Made by a program: the position numbers and the translations under genes. 64,000 bases of DNA. It comes from Saposhnikovia divaricata (lineage: Eukaryota > Streptophyta > Magnoliopsida > Apiales > Apiaceae). Numbering within the stretch: position 1 is the first letter of the stretch; every line of letters begins with the position of its first letter. This document shows, one piece after another, positions 39,521 to 51,832 of the stretch. The stretch spans positions 5,084,001 through 5,148,000 of the forward strand of contig JAZHRN010000139.1 of the NCBI GenBank assembly GCA_036435485.1. The letters are read 5' to 3'. A model generated the notes under the pieces. It was given only the letters and a program-made list of their open reading frames with translations. It did not search any database and was not told where the DNA came from.

Positions 39521-41774
39521 TGGAAAACAGAATTAGAATTACCTTCGGTTTCCTCAACCAGCAAATTCGCTCTAAAAAACTGTTCCACCGCAAACTGTTC
39601 TTGGTCTAACGAATTGTCATATTCATTAATTCTTCCAACACCCAGTTCCTGATCAGAGTCACTTCTCACATCCTCGACCATGAACCTAGCTGTATCACCC
39701 ACATTGGAATCCACATCAACCTCCGAATTAGTTATACACACTCCTTCTCCCAACTGACCGCTTATACCACCCCAATTCGCTTCCCGATTCTGAATTTCAT
39801 CTTCCATACTTGCAATCTGCTTGGAAGACAACTTACTGCCTTGACCTATATAATCCAGAACTCTATTATTTAATTCCAACGAAACCTCATCCTGCACTTG
39901 AGCCCCATTAGAGGAAACTCCTGGACTACCCTTATGGATATCAATATTAGACATTGATTTCCCTACCGAACTATTTCCCATCCACAACCTGCTAGGACCT
40001 GCTTCTACTTGCACAGTACTCGACTTAGCAAGCTCACGAACATATTGTTCAGCCCCAACCTCATTCCCTTTCTCACCTAAAAGCACTTCAAAATTATTTC
40101 TCAAGAATTCAACTTTTTTACCCCCTCCATGCCTACTCTTGTGAGCATAATTCCCCTTATAATTACTGTTCCTCAAGCCTTTTCCACCTCTAGAATCAGA
40201 CCAGGACCCAGAATTTCTAGATGTCACGAAATTTTGATTATGCTTTTGATTTCCCACATATTTACCACTCTGTTGCTCTTGCCCATTAACAGAACCCATT
40301 TTGTCCTTCCCTTTCCTTTTAATCACTTGAAATTCTTCATTAACTCCAACTAAATTATGAGCTACCTCAGATTCCCTAGCAGTCTTAACTTGATGAGATC
40401 AAATAACTGGGCAATTGTACATAGAGTGACCAAACGTAGCACATGACGAACACCACGATGGCCTCCATGGATATTCCACCCTAAGCATAATTTCTAGGGG
40501 CTCTAAATAATCCTCACTTGGAATATGGAGATGGAGTTTCTCCGGAAGTTCAGTTTTGGCATCAACCTCAATCAATAATTTAGCAAAGCTTAATCTCCCG
40601 GATGCCTCACGACACATCTTCTCTGTCAAAGAATCCGCAATTAAGATATTTCCAATACCACTACCAATTCGACTCAATCCCTCTCTATTCCAATATTGAA
40701 GTGGAACATTATAAATTTTTACCCATAAAGGAATCCTTCTAGGGACATTTTTAGACAAAATTATTTTAGGATGCCATCTTTGTAAGATTAATGGCTTTCC
40801 TTCTATCATACAAACATCCTCTTCCAAAACTTCAAGCAAATCAGATTCAAGTTTAAACTTAAAAAAGAAAAAACCATCATCATTCATTATCACCTCCATT
40901 AGCCCCCTATTTTTCCATTTTCGATTAGCTTGGTATTCCATAGTATGAAAAGCAACTCTTTTTTCAAAAAAATACCCTACAAGACAATTTTCCCATGCTT
41001 TTCTACCTTGCAAATCCACACTTAACGGAGGTTTGATAACAATTTTACCTTCATTTTTCTCAGGAGTGTGATAATCGAATTTCATACGCGGAGCTGCAAC
41101 TTGCACTTTGACAACTTGAGACCACTTCTTCCCCTGACTTCTCTTCTCTAACTCCTGACCATTCGAATCCAAATGAGATTTTTCATGAACTTCAAAATTA
41201 CCTCCCTTACCCAGCTTATCTTTAAAAATAACATTAAGATGAGCTTTTTCCAATCCAGTTATAACCCCCACTTCACCAACCTCATTCTCCACCATTTCTA
41301 CTCTACCATCGTTTTCTCCCCTGTTCCCTTCATACCCAATCGCCATATCATCAAATTTCTCCACCACTTCTATTGCCGCACCTTGCCCAGCTCTGTTTTC
41401 GTCTAACCCATTAACACCATTTCGTTTTTCTGACCCCAATTGAACTTCCATTAACTTCGAAGCTCCTCGTTGTTCCCCTTTTCCATCACTATTTTGCGCC
41501 ATCACAGAATCAGATGAAATATTCTTATCGTGGCTATTTCCATTAAAATTGAATTTCTCAAAATCATCTTTATTATTAAATAAATTTGTAGATCCAAATA
41601 CCATTCCTACAAATTGATTAGCCTCCTTCCCTACAAATCCCAAATTAGACTTTTTTTAATACTAACGTTAGCCCCAATAGATTTCAACCCATCTTTGGTC
41701 AAAATCTGAGTTTTTTCACCAATAATTTTCGAATTTTTTCTATGAAAACGATTATAAGGATTAGAAGGGGGCAT
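39517..41774 (-). pseudogene. LINE C ORF1, frameshift and TGA after zinc knuckle
   Basis: The ATG at 41774 is followed by a frameshift in an A-run near 41650. The frame is then open for 414 codons with the DUF4283-type domain and CCHC knuckle (CSSCATFGHSMYNC). It stops with TGA at 40399-40401, right after CPVI. It continues in frame as a basic, Gly/Asn/Ser-rich then acidic tail (from about 40326) to 39517. LINE F has TGA at the same position. Confidence 0.9.
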
Positions 41775-41883
41775 TTCAGATGCAAATTACACAAAAATAG
41801 AAAAAAATTGTTCAAAATTATGGATTTTTGACAATCGCCACTTAAGAGGAGAGAGAAGAGAGAAAAGCTATGCATCTGAATTG

Positions 41884-42232
41884 GGGTTTAGGGTTTAGGG
41901 TTTAGGGTTTAGGGTTTAGGGTTTAGGGTTTTAGGGTTTTAGGGTTTAAGGTTTAGGGTTTAGGGTTTTAGGGTTTAGGGTTTAGGGTTAGGGGTTTAGG
42001 GTTAGGGGTTTAGGGTTAGGGGTTTAGGGTTTAGGGGTTTAGGGTTTAGGGTTTAGTGTTTAGGGTTTAGGGTTTAGGGTTTTAGGGTTTAGGGTTTTAG
42101 GGTTTTAGGGTTTAGGGTTTAGGGTTTAGGGTTTAGGGTTTTAGGGTTTAGGGTTTAGGGTTTAGGGTTTAGGGTTTAGGGCTTAGGGTTTAGGGTGTAG
42201 GGTTTAGGGTTTAGGGTTTAGGGTTTTTTTTT
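41884..42232 (+). repeat. Telomere-repeat tract T3 (longest, about 350 bp)
   Basis: About 48 units of TTTAGGG with interspersed TTTTAGGG, TTTAGGGG, TTAGGGG, TTTAGTG and TTTAGGGC variants, then a T-run and CCGGGTAAATGAGG of LINE D. The mixture of variants resembles old interstitial or proximal telomere. Confidence 0.95.
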
Positions 42233-42382
42233 CCGGGTAAATGAGGCTTGGCCTCGTGGAATTTTATAAATAAGAAAGAAGAGTACAGACCAAGAGCAAA
42301 AACTCAAAGCCAAGAAAAAATTCATTTGGAACAAGCTCCAAAAAATAAAGCAGAAACTCAACAACAAAAAACACAAAGAAAT

Positions 42383-43510
42383 TTAAATTAAAATAATAAA
42401 AATTACAAGATCAAGAGCTAAAAAGCTCCGGACCGAAAACACAAAGACTCCATTGGAACAAACTCCAAGGAATAAAAAACAAGGCACCTCATAAGTACTC
42501 CCACTAACTAAAGAAAAAGCACTCCTAAAGTACCCCTCATAGACTACCAAGAAAAAAATAAACAAAGAAACATTCCCATGTGACCAAGCATTAAAAGTGG
42601 AAAAGGACATATATTCCAACATCTCTTTCCACGCATGGATCTCAAAGCAGCCTCTAGCACACCAAAAGGACACTAACTTTGACCATAGGAAAACCACAAA
42701 TCCTAAATTAAAAACCCTGCCATCCAAGCCCATCTCAGCAAGATCCAAAAGGAAAAAACCACCCAAACTAATATCTCTAACAAGCTTGGACTTGAAAGTT
42801 AACTTGAACATATCCGGCCCAAAATAATGAAAACGACCACTTGGACCAAAACATCTCCTTGTAGAATTGCTCCCTCCATCTAACTCTAAGGAAACAGAAA
42901 AATTCAGGGACTCTTTAAAGTAAAATAAATCCCTGAAATTAATAACCCAGTTGCAACGACTCTCCAGCTCAATTGCCAAAAAACCAAACAAATCCAGATT
43001 GTACATGAATAGCAGCTTAGAAATTAAACAAATAAAGTACCCCCTGAACCGAGCAGCAATAAACTTGCAAAAAGAAGAATAACAAGGACCCCTTTCAAAC
43101 ATCATCCATCTCCCTCGAAAATCCTCCACAAGGCATATACTAAACAAAAAACCAGCAGGCTCTACTACAGAAAACCCCCAGAAATTTCCGACAAAAATAA
43201 ACCTCAAAAAGACCAGGCCATGCAAGACTTTTCTTATGCAAGAAACACCACCAAAAAACATCAGATAAAAAATAAGCCGAATAAGGAACAACTCCCCTCC
43301 TCTGCACTTCCTAAGACCTGCCCACGGTAACTGAACAACACTCTCACTACACCAAAAATTCTTCCCTACAGAGAAATAATCTAACCAGCATAATTTACCT
43401 CCTGGATCAAACGGAAAGAAAATTACTAACTGATTTTTGACAAAACTGATATCAAACTCTGCAAAACCAAACAAACACATGCCCCAGAAAAGAATCTCAG
43501 AAAACTTCAT
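42383..43510 (-). CDS. Candidate LINE ORF3 (LINE D), 375 codons
   Basis: The ATG overlaps the ORF2 stop (AGATGAAG), placing it for termination-reinitiation. The frame is open for 1.1 kb. FFPFDPGG lies at about residues 31-38 (43397-43417). The rest is Phe/Leu/Val/Cys-rich with hydrophobic segments. No known domain. Its openness could partly reflect A-poor sense-strand composition. Confidence 0.5.
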   Translation of the reverse strand: MKFSEILFWGMCLFGFAEFDISFVKNQLVIFFPFDPGGKLCWLDYFSVGKNFWCSESVVQLPWAGLRKCRGGELFLIRLIFYLMFFGGVSCIRKVLHGLVFLRFIFVGNFWGFSVVEPAGFLFSICLVEDFRGRWMMFERGPCYSSFCKFIAARFRGYFICLISKLLFMYNLDLFGFLAIELESRCNWVINFRDLFYFKESLNFSVSLELDGGSNSTRRCFGPSGRFHYFGPDMFKLTFKSKLVRDISLGGFFLLDLAEMGLDGRVFNLGFVVFLWSKLVSFWCARGCFEIHAWKEMLEYMSFSTFNAWSHGNVSLFIFFLVVYEGYFRSAFSLVSGSTYEVPCFLFLGVCSNGVFVFSVRSFLALDLVIFIILI

Positions 43511-46500
43511 CTATTAAATTGAAGGTAACCCGCAGAGATTTTCCAATCTTGTAAGACCCTACGAACTCGAGACGTATCCCTGAGATTCAAACCCATAATT
43601 TTCAATCTAATTGTTTCTTCAATACTCCCAATCAGTTGAACAGGAGATCTCCTCGAATTCTGAAAAATTCTCCAATTTCTTTCTTGCCACAGAAAATAAA
43701 TTACTGCACTGAAAATTAATTTATTCACTATAGCAACAATTGATTTATTCGCCCATTTAGACGCAGCATTACCCACCAGCTCTTCCCAAGAAGTAAACTC
43801 AATATTGCAATAGCCTCTATTTCTGAAGTGCAAAAGGACTGCTGAACTAAAATTGCAATTGAAAAAAAGGTGTTCCACCGAATCCAACTGCATCTGACAG
43901 AACGCACAACTCATGTCACTGTTCGATTGCCAGACTTGCATTTTGTCCTGTGTCATAAGTTTACGACGAATAGCCAACCAGAGAATAAAAGCATACTTAG
44001 GAATGCAATTCGAAAACCAAACTAGGTTGAACCAATCTGCACGAGATCCCTGAATTCGAAGATCCTTCCAGACAATACTGGTTTTGAACGGGTGCTTGCT
44101 ACCATTTCTAGAACACCAAAAGGCCACATCTTCAAGACTTTGATCAATTACTGGACCTTCTTCATTACAATTAGGGACCTTCTCCATCACACCTCTGGGC
44201 CATTCCCACTGACCATTAATTTGAAAATCAACCACCTTTTCTTTACCAGAACAGCCCATAGCAGATATTTCTCTTGACAAGAAAAGATAAGCTAACGGCC
44301 CAGAATCATTCCAAGCATCAAACCAGAACCAAGTAGATTGACCATTCCCTACCTTATGCTTAATAAACGGACGTAAGTCTGCACGAAGCCACAAGATTTT
44401 CTTCCAGCTCCACGAAGCATCCCAAGGGACTTTTACCTCCCAGAAATTTATGCCTTTTAATCTATACGTATGAATCCACTTAACCCACAGAGATTGTCTA
44501 TTCACAACCACACTCCAGAGATGAAACGCCATAAGGGTTTTATTCCAAAGAAACAAAGGCTTAATTCCCAAACCACCTTCCGATTTAGGCATACACACAT
44601 CCTTCCAAGCAACCTTAGCCTTCCCTTTAGCCATATCTGGACCACTCCACAGGAAATTTCTAATGAGTTTTTCAATTTCTTTAGAAACTGAAACTGGAAG
44701 AATAAAAACTGACGCCCAGTAAACTTGCATAGAAGACAACACTGAAATTGCAAGCTGCAACCTGCCTGCAAAAGAAAGCCATTTATTCTGCCACTCTATA
44801 AGCCTCAAATTAACTTTTTCAATTAGAGGAAGACAGTCAGCATGAAACAGAGATGTAGAGATAAGCGGAACCCCCAGGTATTTAACAGGCAAATCACCTT
44901 GATGAAACCCCATGATATCCTTAATTAAATTCTGATTGTCCCTCGGAACTTTACAGAAAAACACATTACTCTTGTCTTTGTTTGGCCACAATCCCGAAAC
45001 CAAACCAAATTCATCCAACGAATCTTTCAATATCTGAACTGACCATGGATCCCCTGAAGAAAATAAGAAAAGATCATCAGTAAAGCAAAGATGGGTGATT
45101 CCAAGTTTCTCACACTTCGGGTGATATTTAAAACGACCATCTTGCTCTATTCTCCTCCTAATAATCGAAGACAGCCCCTGCATAACCAAAGTGAATAAGT
45201 AAGGAGATAACGGATCTCCCTGTCTTAATCCCTTCTTACCAGGGAAAAACCCATGCACTTCTCCATTCAGAATAATGGAATAGGAAGGGGAAGTAACACA
45301 TTCTTTAATCCAAGCTATTAATTGAGAAGGAAATCCGAATATATGAAGCATATCAATCAAATACTCCCAATTTACACTATCATAGGCCTTTTTAATGTCC
45401 ACTTTAAACGCACATCTAGGGAGCCCTTTCTGCCTATGATAATTCTTAAAAAGCTCCTGCGTCAAAAGGATATTATCACTAATACGCCGTCCGGGAATAA
45501 AAGCATTTTGCGTAGGGTCAACAATATCATCCAAGCACTCTTTAATCCTATTAGCTAGGATCTTAGAAACACACTTATAGATGACATTACAAAGGGCTAT
45601 AGGCCTGAACTCCCCAACCACCTGAGGATTCTGGACCTTAGGGATCAGAGAGATAAGAGAAGCATTTATCTCTTTTAGAAGTTTGCCCGAACTGAAAAAT
45701 TCTTTAACAGCAAGGCACACATCTGTTCCTATAACAGACCAAGCACTTTTAAAAAACCTAGAAGTATATCCATCTGGACCCGGAGCTTTATCATCACCAA
45801 TATTGAACATGGCTTTCTTAATTTCCTCCTCACTTACCTCTTTGATCAGATCAGAACATTTACTGTGCGGAATTTTCAACGTCCAATCCTCCATCCCCTG
45901 AATCTTTTCACAACTATCTCGATTTCCCAGCAAGTTCTTATAGAACGACAAAAAATGGGTAATTAAATCTTGATCCTTTACCAAAACTCCCTCATCATTC
46001 AGAATCGAGGAAACTCTGCTTCTATTCTTCTTCGCTTGCATACTCTTATGAAAATACTTGTTATTCTGGTCACCCACTTTAAGCCAGTGGACCTTTGAAC
46101 TTTGTTTAAGCATTCTCTCTTCCTCGAGGGCAGTCTCTCTATACTCTCGAAGGCAACAAGCTTCCTCAAGGTTCAACTACTCATTAAACGGATCCCCCTG
46201 TCCATATCTCTTTGAATGTTCTGCAGTTTATTCTTCAAATTTTCCACTTTCTCTGACAAGTTACCCAACTTCCAAGCTGCTTCACGACAAACCGGTTTCA
46301 AACGCTTTAGTTTCTGAACCAACTGGTACATTTTAAATCCCCCAACTTCATAGTTCCAGTAGCTTCGAACCAGGCCAACAAAATTATTCCGATAAGCTAT
46401 GAAATTCTGGAACCTAAAAGATTTCTTTTTAGTAATCTGAGCATTTTCAAACTGAACTACAGTCGGGCTATGATCACTCGTTCCCCTTGTTAAGAACAGA

Positions 46501-46734
46501 GCTTTCGCACTTGGAAACTGGGATAAGAAAGAAGAATTCACAAGAACCCTATCCAACTTCTTTACAACACCAACCCCATGAGGACTTCCCGCCCAAGTGA
46601 ACTGCATACCACCATAGTGAAGGTCCATAACCTCTAAATTCTTCACACATTCACGAAATTCGATCATAGAGGAGTAACTACCTAGATTCCCTCCTGCACA
46701 ATCAGAATCCAGAAGAATAGCATTGAAGTCTCCT
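43507..46734 (-). pseudogene. LINE D ORF2, 5' truncated, frameshift
   Basis: The partial endonuclease end (46667-46173, with WAGSPHG and SDHSP) is separated by a 1-nt frameshift and a nearby TAG, at about 46160-46195, from an open stretch of 889 codons. That stretch holds the complete RT (KAYDSVNW, LRQGDPLSPYLF) and zf-RVT (IPKYAFILWLAIRRKLMTQ, CAFC...HLFFNC). The catalytic motif reads FTDDLF instead of FADDLF. Confidence 0.92.
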
Positions 46735-46791
46735 AGGGTTTAGGGTTTAGGGTTTAGGGTTTAGGGTTTAGGGTTTAGGGTTTAGGGTTTT
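46735..46791 (+). repeat. Telomere-repeat tract T4 (short)
   Basis: About 8 clean TTTAGGG units with only 4 T before CCGGGTAAATGAGG of LINE E. The shortest and most regular tract in the array. Confidence 0.93.
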
Positions 46792-47346
46792 CCGGGTAAA
46801 TGAGGCTTGGCCTCGTGGAATTTTATAAATAAGAAAGAAATGTACAGACCAAGAGCATAAACTCAAGGCCAAGAAAAAAAAACTCCATTGGAACAAACTC
46901 CAAGGAATAAAACAAAAATAGAAAAAAACTCAACAAACTAAACAAAAAACAAAATTTCTACAAATGAAAATTTTGCCAATTGTTTGGTTTTAAACTACCA
47001 CACAAACTCAAAACAGACTAGAAAAGAAGCCCACATTAAGATCAACCAAAAATGCCTAAGAGCTGCAACAAACCCACAAGCTACCAGGCCCAAGAAGCCC
47101 AAACCAAATCCACAAGCTGAAAGAAAATCTTGATATAAAAAACAAGGCGGGCCTTAATAGCAAGCCCAACACCAAACCAGGCCTTACTAAAACTCCAAAC
47201 TCAACTCTGGACTCCAAAAAAGACTTTAAATTTGAAGAGCCCCACTCGGCCAAGTCCTTACACAAAAACAATTCCATTTTAATCGGTTATTCCCCTGCAA
47301 TAATCCACACTCAAAGAGAATAAAAACTAAAATTGGAGCCCATACT

Positions 47347-48192
47347 CTACACACCTTCATACCTCCACTCGGCCACCCCCAACCGTGAGCACCAAATAAA
47401 TATAAAAAAAATAACTTCCAGCAATGCGAACAAATCCTTGGACCCTCCAGAACACGACCCCGAGTAAAATCCCAAACACAATGCAAACTGCTCACTGCAA
47501 AACGTAGTATAGCATACTCTCCTCAATAAAAAAAGAAAAGCAATTTTTCTCACAAAAATGCATCTCAAAAAAGGACCCCAGAAACAGAGAACAACACTAC
47601 TAGGAAGACCCCAAAATTCATTGTTTATCCAGTCATGAAAACCTCTTAGAAGAGTTCTATCCAGATGACAAAATGAAGGAGCATAAATATGTGCAATTGA
47701 ACGAAACAACACTACCAACAAATCCCTCCTGCACCTCCTCAAATCAGTCGCCAGAATCAAACCAAACTGCACCTTACAACAACCACCATAACAGGTGCTA
47801 TGCAGCTCAGATTTTGAATTAAAACACTCCAAACCACCCCCTGGATCAAACGGGAAAATACCCGCAAAAAAACAATTTAAACCAGGCCCCTGAAAACCTC
47901 TAAAAAACCAGAACACCCTAAAGACACTCCAACCACAAGACTCTTCTTGAACACCATCGAAAACACGCAGCAAGACACCGCGCACAAATTCAAACAAGAA
48001 TCCAACCAACTGGACATCACAGACTAAAATATCCAGAAAAACAAACAAATGTAATCCTGGATTAAACAGAAAATCCACTGCAAGCAACTCTATTAGAATG
48101 TAATCCTGAGACACTAACCCAAACCAGACTACATTCTCGAAAACCCCAGACTTATGAAAAAACCACATAATCATCTCAGAAATACTCTTCAT
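47347..48192 (-). CDS. Candidate LINE ORF3 (LINE E), 281 codons
   Basis: The ATG overlaps the ORF2 stop (AAATGAAG). IFPFDPGG lies near residue 115 (47836-47857). The following block with CYTTFCSEQFALCL matches LINE A in the same frame. Hydrophobic, Phe/Cys/Val-rich, no recognised domain. It stops earlier than in B and D; another open frame continues to about 47056. Confidence 0.5.
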   Translation of the reverse strand: MKSISEMIMWFFHKSGVFENVVWFGLVSQDYILIELLAVDFLFNPGLHLFVFLDILVCDVQLVGFLFEFVRGVLLRVFDGVQEESCGWSVFRVFWFFRGFQGPGLNCFFAGIFPFDPGGGLECFNSKSELHSTCYGGCCKVQFGLILATDLRRCRRDLLVVLFRSIAHIYAPSFCHLDRTLLRGFHDWINNEFWGLPSSVVLCFWGPFLRCIFVRKIAFLFLLRRVCYTTFCSEQFALCLGFYSGSCSGGSKDLFALLEVIFFIFIWCSRLGVAEWRYEGV

Positions 48193-51100
48193 TTTAACTG
48201 AAAATATGTCGATGGAATTCTCCAGTTTTGCAACATTATACGGACGCGAGTATTATCTCGAACCTTTAATCCCATGATTTTCAAACGAATGGTATCTTCA
48301 ATACTTGCAATTAGTTGAATAACAGATCTTCTCGAATTTTGAAATAGTCTCCAGTTTCTTTCTTGCCACAGAGAATAAATTAAGGCACCAAAAATCAACT
48401 TGTTAACAACAGCAGCTATACCTTTTCCTTTCCAAGCACGAGCAGCCTTACCAATCAGATCTTCCCAGGAGTTGTGAGAAATATTACAATAGCCCTTAGA
48501 CTTGAAATGCAAAAGCATCGCAGTACTATATTGGCACTTGAAGAACAGATGGTCCACCGAGTCCAACTGCGTATGATAAAAAGCACATCTGAGCTCTCTA
48601 TCCGACTGCCATGCCTGCATTCTGTCCTGAGTCATCAACTTACGACGAATGGCCAGCCACAATATGAGCGTATGTTTAGGAATGGAGTTCAAGAACCAAA
48701 CCAAATTATACCAACCCACCCGAGGTCCTTCTATTCTGAGATCCTTCCAAACAATACTAGTTTTAAATAAATTTCTAGTATCATTTCTTGATTTCTAGAA
48801 CACCACATCCTGAAGATTTTGATCAATAATTGGAGCTTCTACTTGACAATCTTGGATTTTTTCTAAAATACCACTAGGCCACCGCCACTAGCCATTAACT
48901 TGAAAGTCGGCAACTTTTTCGTTACCAGATAATCCCATAGCAGAGATTTCTCTTATCGAAAAGAAATTTGCTAAAGGTCCAGAAGCTGTCCAATCATCAT
49001 ACCAGAACCATGTTGACTTACCATTTCCTACACAATGTTTGATAAATGGGCGAAGATCCCCTCTAAGCCAAAGAATCTTCTTCCAACTCCAAGACGCGTC
49101 CCAAGGAACTTTAACTTCCCATAAACTTCTGCCCTTTAAGCGATACATATGAATCCATTTTACCCACAAGGACTCTCTATTAGCAATTACACTCCAGAGA
49201 TGATACGCCATTAGAGTTTTATTCCAGAGAAACAAGGGTTTGATGCCCAGGCCACCTTCCGATTTAGGCATACAAACATCTTTCCACGCTACCTTCGCTT
49301 TCCCTCTAGCCATATCAGCACCACCCCACAAAAAATTTCTGATCAGTTTTTCGATTTCTTTAGAGACCGAAACTGGGAGGATAAACACGGACGCCCAATA
49401 AACTTGCATGGAGGCCAAAACTGAGATTGCTAGCTGCAACCTTCCTGCAAAAGAGAGCCATTTATTCTGCCACTCAATAAGCCTCAAATTCACTTTCTCA
49501 ATAAGGGGAAGACAATCCGCATGAAACAGAGAAGTAGAAATAAGAGGCACTCCCAGATACTTCACAAGTAATTGGCCTTCCTGAAAACCCATGATATCTC
49601 TGATCAAATTCTTGTTATCTCTCGAGACCTTACAAAAGTACATATTACTTTTTCCTTCATTAGGCCATAAACCCGAGACCAATCCAAACTCATCCAACGA
49701 ATCCTTCAGAATCTGAACTGACCAAGCATCCCCAGACGAGAAAAGAAAAGGTCATCGGCAAAACTAAGATGAGTAATAGCAAGTTTTTCACATTTCAGGT
49801 GATACTTAAATCTCCCATCCTGCTCTATTCTCCTCTTAATAATAGAAGACAAACCCTGCATAACCAACGTGAAAAGATAAGGAGATAACGGATCTCCTTG
49901 TCTCAAACCCTTCTGACCAGCAAAGAACCCGTGAGCCTCACCATTCAGAATGATAGAGTACGACGGAGTAGTTACACATTCTTTAATCCAAACAATTAAT
50001 TGGTGAGGGAACCCGAAAATATACAGCAAATCAATCAAGAACTCCCAATTAACGCTATCATAAGCTTTTTTTATATCAACTTTAAAAGCACATCTAGGAA
50101 GCCCTTTATGCCTATGATAGTTTTTGAATAACTCCTGAGTCAATAGAATGTTATCACTAATGCGACGTCCCGGAATGAAAGCATTCTGAGTAGGATCAAC
50201 CACATCATGCAGACAATCTTTAATCCTATTAGCAAGGATCTTAGAGATGCACTTATAGATCACATTACATATAGCAATAGGTCTATAATCACCAACTACC
50301 TGCGGATTCTGAACTTTTGGAATAAGAGCAATTAGAGAAGCATTCACCTCTTTTAATAGCTTTCCCGAACGAAAAAATTCTTTGACAGCCTTACACAGAT
50401 CCGTCCCAATCACATTCCAGGCACTTTTAAAGAAACGAGAAGTATACCCATCCGGACCCGGAGCTTTTTCATCACCGATGCTAAACATGGCCAATTTAAT
50501 CTCCTCTTCACTAACCTCTTTAATCAACTCTGGAACTCTATTCTGCTGAATTTTCGAACACCAATCATCGAGGCCCTGAATTTTTTGACAATCATCTTTA
50601 GTCCCCAGCAACTTCTTATAAAAGGAAACAAAGTGAGAATTCATTTCCTGGTCTTTCACCGGAATACCTGCCTCATTAAGAATCGAAGAGACTCTATTTC
50701 TGTTTTTCCTAGCCTGCATACTCTTGTGAAAGAACTTATTATTCTGGTCACCCACATTCAACCAATGAATTTTTGAAGTTTGTTTTAGCCACCTTTCCTC
50801 CTCAAGAGCTGCTTCTCTAAAGTCACGAAGACACTGAATTTCATCAGCTCTCAGGTCTACATTAAACGGGTCACAATCCAGAGTTTTTTGAATGTCATGC
50901 AAATTCCTCTTTAACATGTCCGCTTTCTCCGTCAAGTTACCTGATTCCCAAGCTGCTGCACGTAACACTGGCTTTAATAATTTTAGTTTTTGAACTAACT
51001 GATACATCTTGACTCCCCTAACTGCATGATTCCAGTTATTTCTAACCAGGTCTACAAAATTTTTCCGAAAAGCTATAAAATTCTGAAATCTAAATGAGCT

Positions 51101-51832
51101 TTTCTTAGTTTTCTAGGTATCCCCAAATTCCACCAATCCTGGACTATGATCACTTGTTCCACGAGGTAAAAACAGAGCCTTTGCACCTGTAAAGCCTGAA
51201 ATAAATGACAAGTTCACAAGAATTCAATCGAGTTTTTTAACAACTCCAACTCCGTGGGGACTACCAGACCAAGTGATTTGCATACCCCCATAATGTAGAT
51301 CCATGACCTCTATTATCGTCACACAGTCCCGAAACTCATTCATAGAAACATTACTCCCCACCACCCCACCTGCACATTCCTCAATCATAAGGATTGCATT
51401 AAAATCTCCTAGAACAATCCAGGGGGACTCACCCACCAACTGACTATAAATCTGTAAAGAGTGCCACAAAGTACGCCGAGAAACATGGTGGTTTTCTGCG
51501 TAGACCACTGAGCAGTGAAAATATTTATCACCAGAATTTTGCTTCACTAGACAATGCAGAACTTGATCCGTCGCAAACATTAACATCACATCATACTGAT
51601 TTGGGTCCCATCCAAGCACAATACGACACCCTTTCTGACAGAATTCTGCATTCGACATCCAATGCCATCTTCGAAACATCTTATTAAAAACAGAGTTCAC
51701 ATTCCTCTTAGCCACATGAGTTTCTAAAATACCACATAACCCAATTCCTTTATCTCGAATTAATTCTCTCACCTCCTTTCGTTTAAAAGGCTGATTAAAA
51801 CCTCTTACATTCCAGCAAAGAATACTAGTCAT
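48189..51832 (-). pseudogene. LINE E ORF2, multiple lesions
   Basis: ATG at 51832, overlapping the ORF1 stop by one base (TAATG). Endonuclease (CWNVRGFNQ, GDFNAIL) is open to 51224, where TGA interrupts the conserved KLDR block; a further TAG lies near 51115. RT runs 51007-49706 and is broken by a 1-nt deletion just after FADDLF (about 49735-49755). The remainder runs 49697-48888 and, after stops around 48800-48890, the zf-RVT at 48719-48189. Confidence 0.92.

Larger units (their letters stand above)
34860..41883 (-). mobile_element. LINE C (L1 clade), full length, inactivated
   Basis: About 7.0 kb with complete ends: 5' CAGATGCATAGC start and 3' hairpin variant plus poly-A. ORF1, ORF2 and ORF3 are recognisable, but all carry nonsense codons or frameshifts. 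Confidence 0.92.
42233..46734 (-). mobile_element. LINE D (L1 clade), 5' truncated in the endonuclease
   Basis: About 4.5 kb with an intact 3' hairpin and poly-A. The 5' end is lost within the endonuclease coding region (after GDFNAI, read from the 5' side) and joined to telomere repeat at TCCTAGGGTT. TAG is shared by both partners (microhomology). Typical 5' truncation. Confidence 0.93.

Noticed and set aside
41884..42232. Telomere tracts as CRISPR-like or satellite arrays
   Set aside because: Units are 7-bp TTTAGGG variants without spacers; they are telomere repeats in a plant context.
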